Assembly: GCA_003833135.1 (NCBI GenBank)
Contig: QZLH01000240.1
Coordinates: 26,528 to 49,742 of the forward strand
Length of the DNA stretch: 23,215 nucleotides
Direction of reading: 5' to 3'
Origin: Oehlia diaphana
Lineage: Eukaryota; Glomeromycota; Glomeromycetes; Glomerales; Glomeraceae
A model generated the notes under the pieces. The model was not told the origin of the DNA, did no database searches, and saw only the letters and a list, made by a program, of their open reading frames with translations. Positions 20,810 to 23,215 of this stretch are shown in pieces. Each line of letters starts with the position of its first letter. Position 1 is the first letter of the stretch. A program made the position numbers and the translations under genes.

Positions 20810-22386
20810 ATGTCACTGGGTAAAAATAAATTAATTAATAATGCACTTAATAGATCATATGCATTAATAGATTACAATATTCATAATGATGTACACAAAC
20901 AATATGAATTTAGAAAACAAATACTTCTGTATGATGAATCACTTACGGAAAATGAAAAATCTGAAGCAATAAGATCAATGGCTGAAAATTATGACCTTAA
21001 CAAACTTACTTTTAATAAAGGAACAAAAAGAATTTGTGAAAATTGTAACAAAGAATGTTTAGCTACGACATATTGTGAATATTGTGTTCGAAATTATTTA
21101 AAAGCAAATTTTTCAAATTGGACATCTGAAAATGTTATTATTGATAATTTAATACAAGAATGTCAAATGAAAACAATTGTCCCATATGCAATACCAGAAT
21201 GGATTCCATATAATAATCTGAATATCTAACAAAAGGTGGAATTTTCAGAAATTTATACAGCAAACTGGATTAATGGGAAATTTATTGAATGGGATTCTGA
21301 AGGGCAACAATTAAAAAGATTTGGAAGACATAATGTAGTACTTAAAAGATTAGAAAATGTTGAAAACGCAAATCAAAGTTGGATTGAAGAGGTTTGTAAT
21401 TTAAATATTAAAATATTTGACAAATAAATTAATTCTTTTGAAAATTTTATTATGGTTTATTTTATAGGCTAAATCACATTTAAATATAAGCAATAAATGG
21501 AGTGATATTGTCCAATGTTATGGATTAACACAAGATCCATCAAATGGAAATTTATTGCTTTTTGTTAATTGTTTAAATAGTGTACTAATATATTTAATTA
21601 ATAATGTTTATTTTTTTTTTTTAAATAACAATAGAAGAACAAGAAGAAGGTATAAATTAAACAAATTCTTATATAATTTTAATTTATAAAAATTAATGTT
21701 AACATGGTTAATTTTTTTATAGCATTTCATAGTAATAAATCATATGATTTTAATATTCCTAATAATAGTAAGTGCGATTACATTTATGTTAAATATTATA
21801 TAATGAAGCATTATTTATTGACTTATTTTGCTTTTTTTAGTTGATGATTTTAATAAATTTAGTGGTAAGAAAAATAGTATTTCAAAAATAAGTAGCATAT
21901 TTAAAGGTAATTAAATAATATATTTTTATTTTGAAATGAACGAATAACTTATATTTAAGATTATTTAGTTAGCAGCAAAAGGTTATCCAATATATTTAAA
22001 AGAAGCTCAAAAAATGGCAAGTAAAATAACTAAATGTATGAAAAGTATGTTAATTTTATTAAAATTTTATTAATATTAAATGATTTAATTTATTTAGATA
22101 TTCAAAATGATTATAAGTTCGAAGCAATGCAACGGCAAACAATAAATCATCATATTAAAGATAATGGTGCATAAACAACTCATATCGTTATAATAATTAC
22201 TTTATAATGTTTTTTTCATTAAATTATATATTTGATAGACGAAAATGAGATGTATAACAATCCAAATCTTCATTCAGAAGAACAAGATGAATTGGAACTT
22301 CCTGACAGTAAGAATTTATTTTTAAATGTTAAATTTTATTAACAAATTACAAAATTTAACAATATTTTCTTATCATAGATATTTAA
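20810..22386 (+). pseudogene. Fossil protein kinase lacking glycine loop and catalytic lobe
   Basis: The frame from 20810 encodes a leader with Cys76, 79, 83, 89 and 92 (CENCNKEC...YCEYC), then WIPYNNL. At 21221-21241 the glycine loop is broken: YLTKGG is readable only in another frame, the main frame has TAA at 21227, and one surplus A precedes FSEIYTA. The beta-3 segment VVLKRLE and the helix-C segment follow to a donor at 21392. The next exon (from 21468) reads AKSHLNISNKWSDIVQCYG, TQDPSNGN and then loses similarity near 21570. There is no HRD, DFG or APE. By about 21640 the tail begins (EEQEE; 21723-21767 AFHSNKSYDF; 21841-21906; 21960 onward). A 1-nt surplus in the A6 run at 22009-22014 shifts frame before MASKI. 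The last exons (IQNDYK; NPNLHSEEQDELELPD; then AT-ATT-TAA) retain good splice sites. It belongs to a different kinase subfamily from the pair at 720-5624. Confidence 0.8.
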
Positions 22387-22700
22387 GTACACACATTATA
22401 TAAAATAAACAACATTATTATGTCTTGATTTTTTTCTTATCATAAATTACGTTAAACACTATAACTTGACTAGTTATTTTTTTCAAGATTCTTGGTTGTA
22501 ATTTGTATAATTTATTTATTTATTTATTTATTTTATATTATTATATTATAAAGTATTAAATATGTAGTATGAACGCGTTTTATAAATAAATTTATCATAT
22601 TTTTAACATTTAAATTTTATAAACATCTTATGCACGGCAATATAGCGAAGAGAAAGTTCAAAAGTTTGAAAAAGTTTATTAAATTATTATACTTTGTATA
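22387..22700. other. Spacer with TTTA tetranucleotide run
   Basis: AT-rich DNA after the fossil kinase, with a tetranucleotide run of TTTA type at about 22511-22534. No gene seen. Confidence 0.6.
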
Positions 22701-23190
22701 CACAGTGAAATTCGATAAACCGGATCTATCGGTTCCACTAAAAATATCCGGTTTATCGGGATATCCGGTTTAGCGAAAAAATTTTTGATATAGTGAAAAT
22801 ATATTTTACTGAATTTTCAAAAAATTTTCATGTTAATAAACTAATATACGCCATAATTTAATTTTTCATCTTAGTTTTAAGTCATAGATTTCATGAAAAT
22901 GAATATAAAATAATTTTAATTGAAAATATAAGTAATACATAACTTCAGCCGGAATTAAGATTTTTATAATTCTGGCTAAAATTAAGATTTACCGCATCAC
23001 GTTAGTTAAATTTTATTGGTTGATGATCACGGGATCCGGTTTATCGAATCATTTTTACTATAGCTGGTTAGAAAATTGATCCGTTATAGCGAATATCGAG
23101 CTTTTACTAGTAAACTCCGGTATATCGAAACTATTTTAATATACGTGATTTGGTTCCAGCAAAAAAATCCGGTGTAATACCTAAGCCCGT
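22701..23190. mobile_element. Array of CCGGTTTATCG words, possible transposon terminus
   Basis: The 12-mer TCCGGTTTATCG occurs at 22747-22758 and 23035-23046, and its exact reverse complement at 22713-22724. Variants occur at about 22764 (tccggtttagcg), 23080 (tccgttatagcg), 23116 (tccggtatatcg) and 23168. The patch opens with CACAGTGAAATTCGATAAAC directly after a TA at 22699-22700. A start close to CAGTGAAA plus CGATAAACCGG sub-repeats is what fungal pogo/Fot1-type (Tc1/mariner) ends often look like. No second end or transposase is seen inside the window, so the element is either cut by the window edge or only a solo end. Confidence 0.45.
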
Positions 23191-23215
23191 GATAAATCAC
23201 GTTGCCACCTTAGAT

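Noticed and set aside
1..23215. CRISPR array, rRNA, tRNA or bacterial operon
   Set aside because: No regular spacer-repeat pattern, no conserved rRNA blocks and no tRNA A/B box pair were seen; introns and gene families are fungal.

Overview
The window looks like nuclear DNA of an AT-rich filamentous fungus, most likely an arbuscular mycorrhizal (Glomeromycotina, Rhizophagus-like) genome. This rests on several signs: very high A+T with long homopolymers; short GT-AG introns of about 60-90 bp; protein kinases with a cysteine-rich N-terminal half and the loop motif HRDFHS; an AIG1/IAN-like GTPase; a cytochrome P450 of the PLPGPFPLP type; and wide gene-poor spacers full of small repeats. The species-level assignment comes from recall of family style, not from a search.

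Layout. 1-719: repeat-rich spacer with a perfect 12-bp inverted repeat and a cluster of CCGTATACAT words. 720-3334 (-): a seven-exon Cys-rich protein kinase with DFN in place of DFG. 3397-5624 (-): its tandem paralogue, a five-exon kinase ending only 62 bp before the start of the first. 5743-6131: degenerate direct repeats. 6827-7702 (+): intronless AIG1-like GTPase. 8200-8392: a 193-bp MITE-like element with 32-bp terminal inverted repeats and a perfect 8-bp target duplication. 9611-10249 (+): unrecognised multi-pass membrane protein. 10749-11368: candidate older element with imperfect ends. 13896-15592 (-): a cytochrome P450 broken by a 1-nt frameshift and a mutated intron donor. 15600-18750: spacer with several short tandem repeats. 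18783-19210: A/G-rich tract. 19381-19651 (+): fragment of a small two-exon gene with a stop at codon 4. 20810-22386 (+): fossil kinase of a second subfamily that has lost its glycine loop and its whole catalytic lobe but keeps the spliced C-terminal tail. 22701-23190: array of CCGGTTTATCG words, perhaps the end of a DNA transposon that continues past the window.

No operon or defence cassette is visible. The genes belong to families that are heavily expanded in these fungi (kinases, AIG1 GTPases, P450s), and the window shows that expansion at different ages: an apparently intact tandem pair, a recently broken P450 and a badly eroded kinase. The coherent story is gene birth and death among small repeats, not a new multi-gene system. 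Exon models were built by hand from splice consensus, reading phase and match to the family pattern. They still need transcript support.
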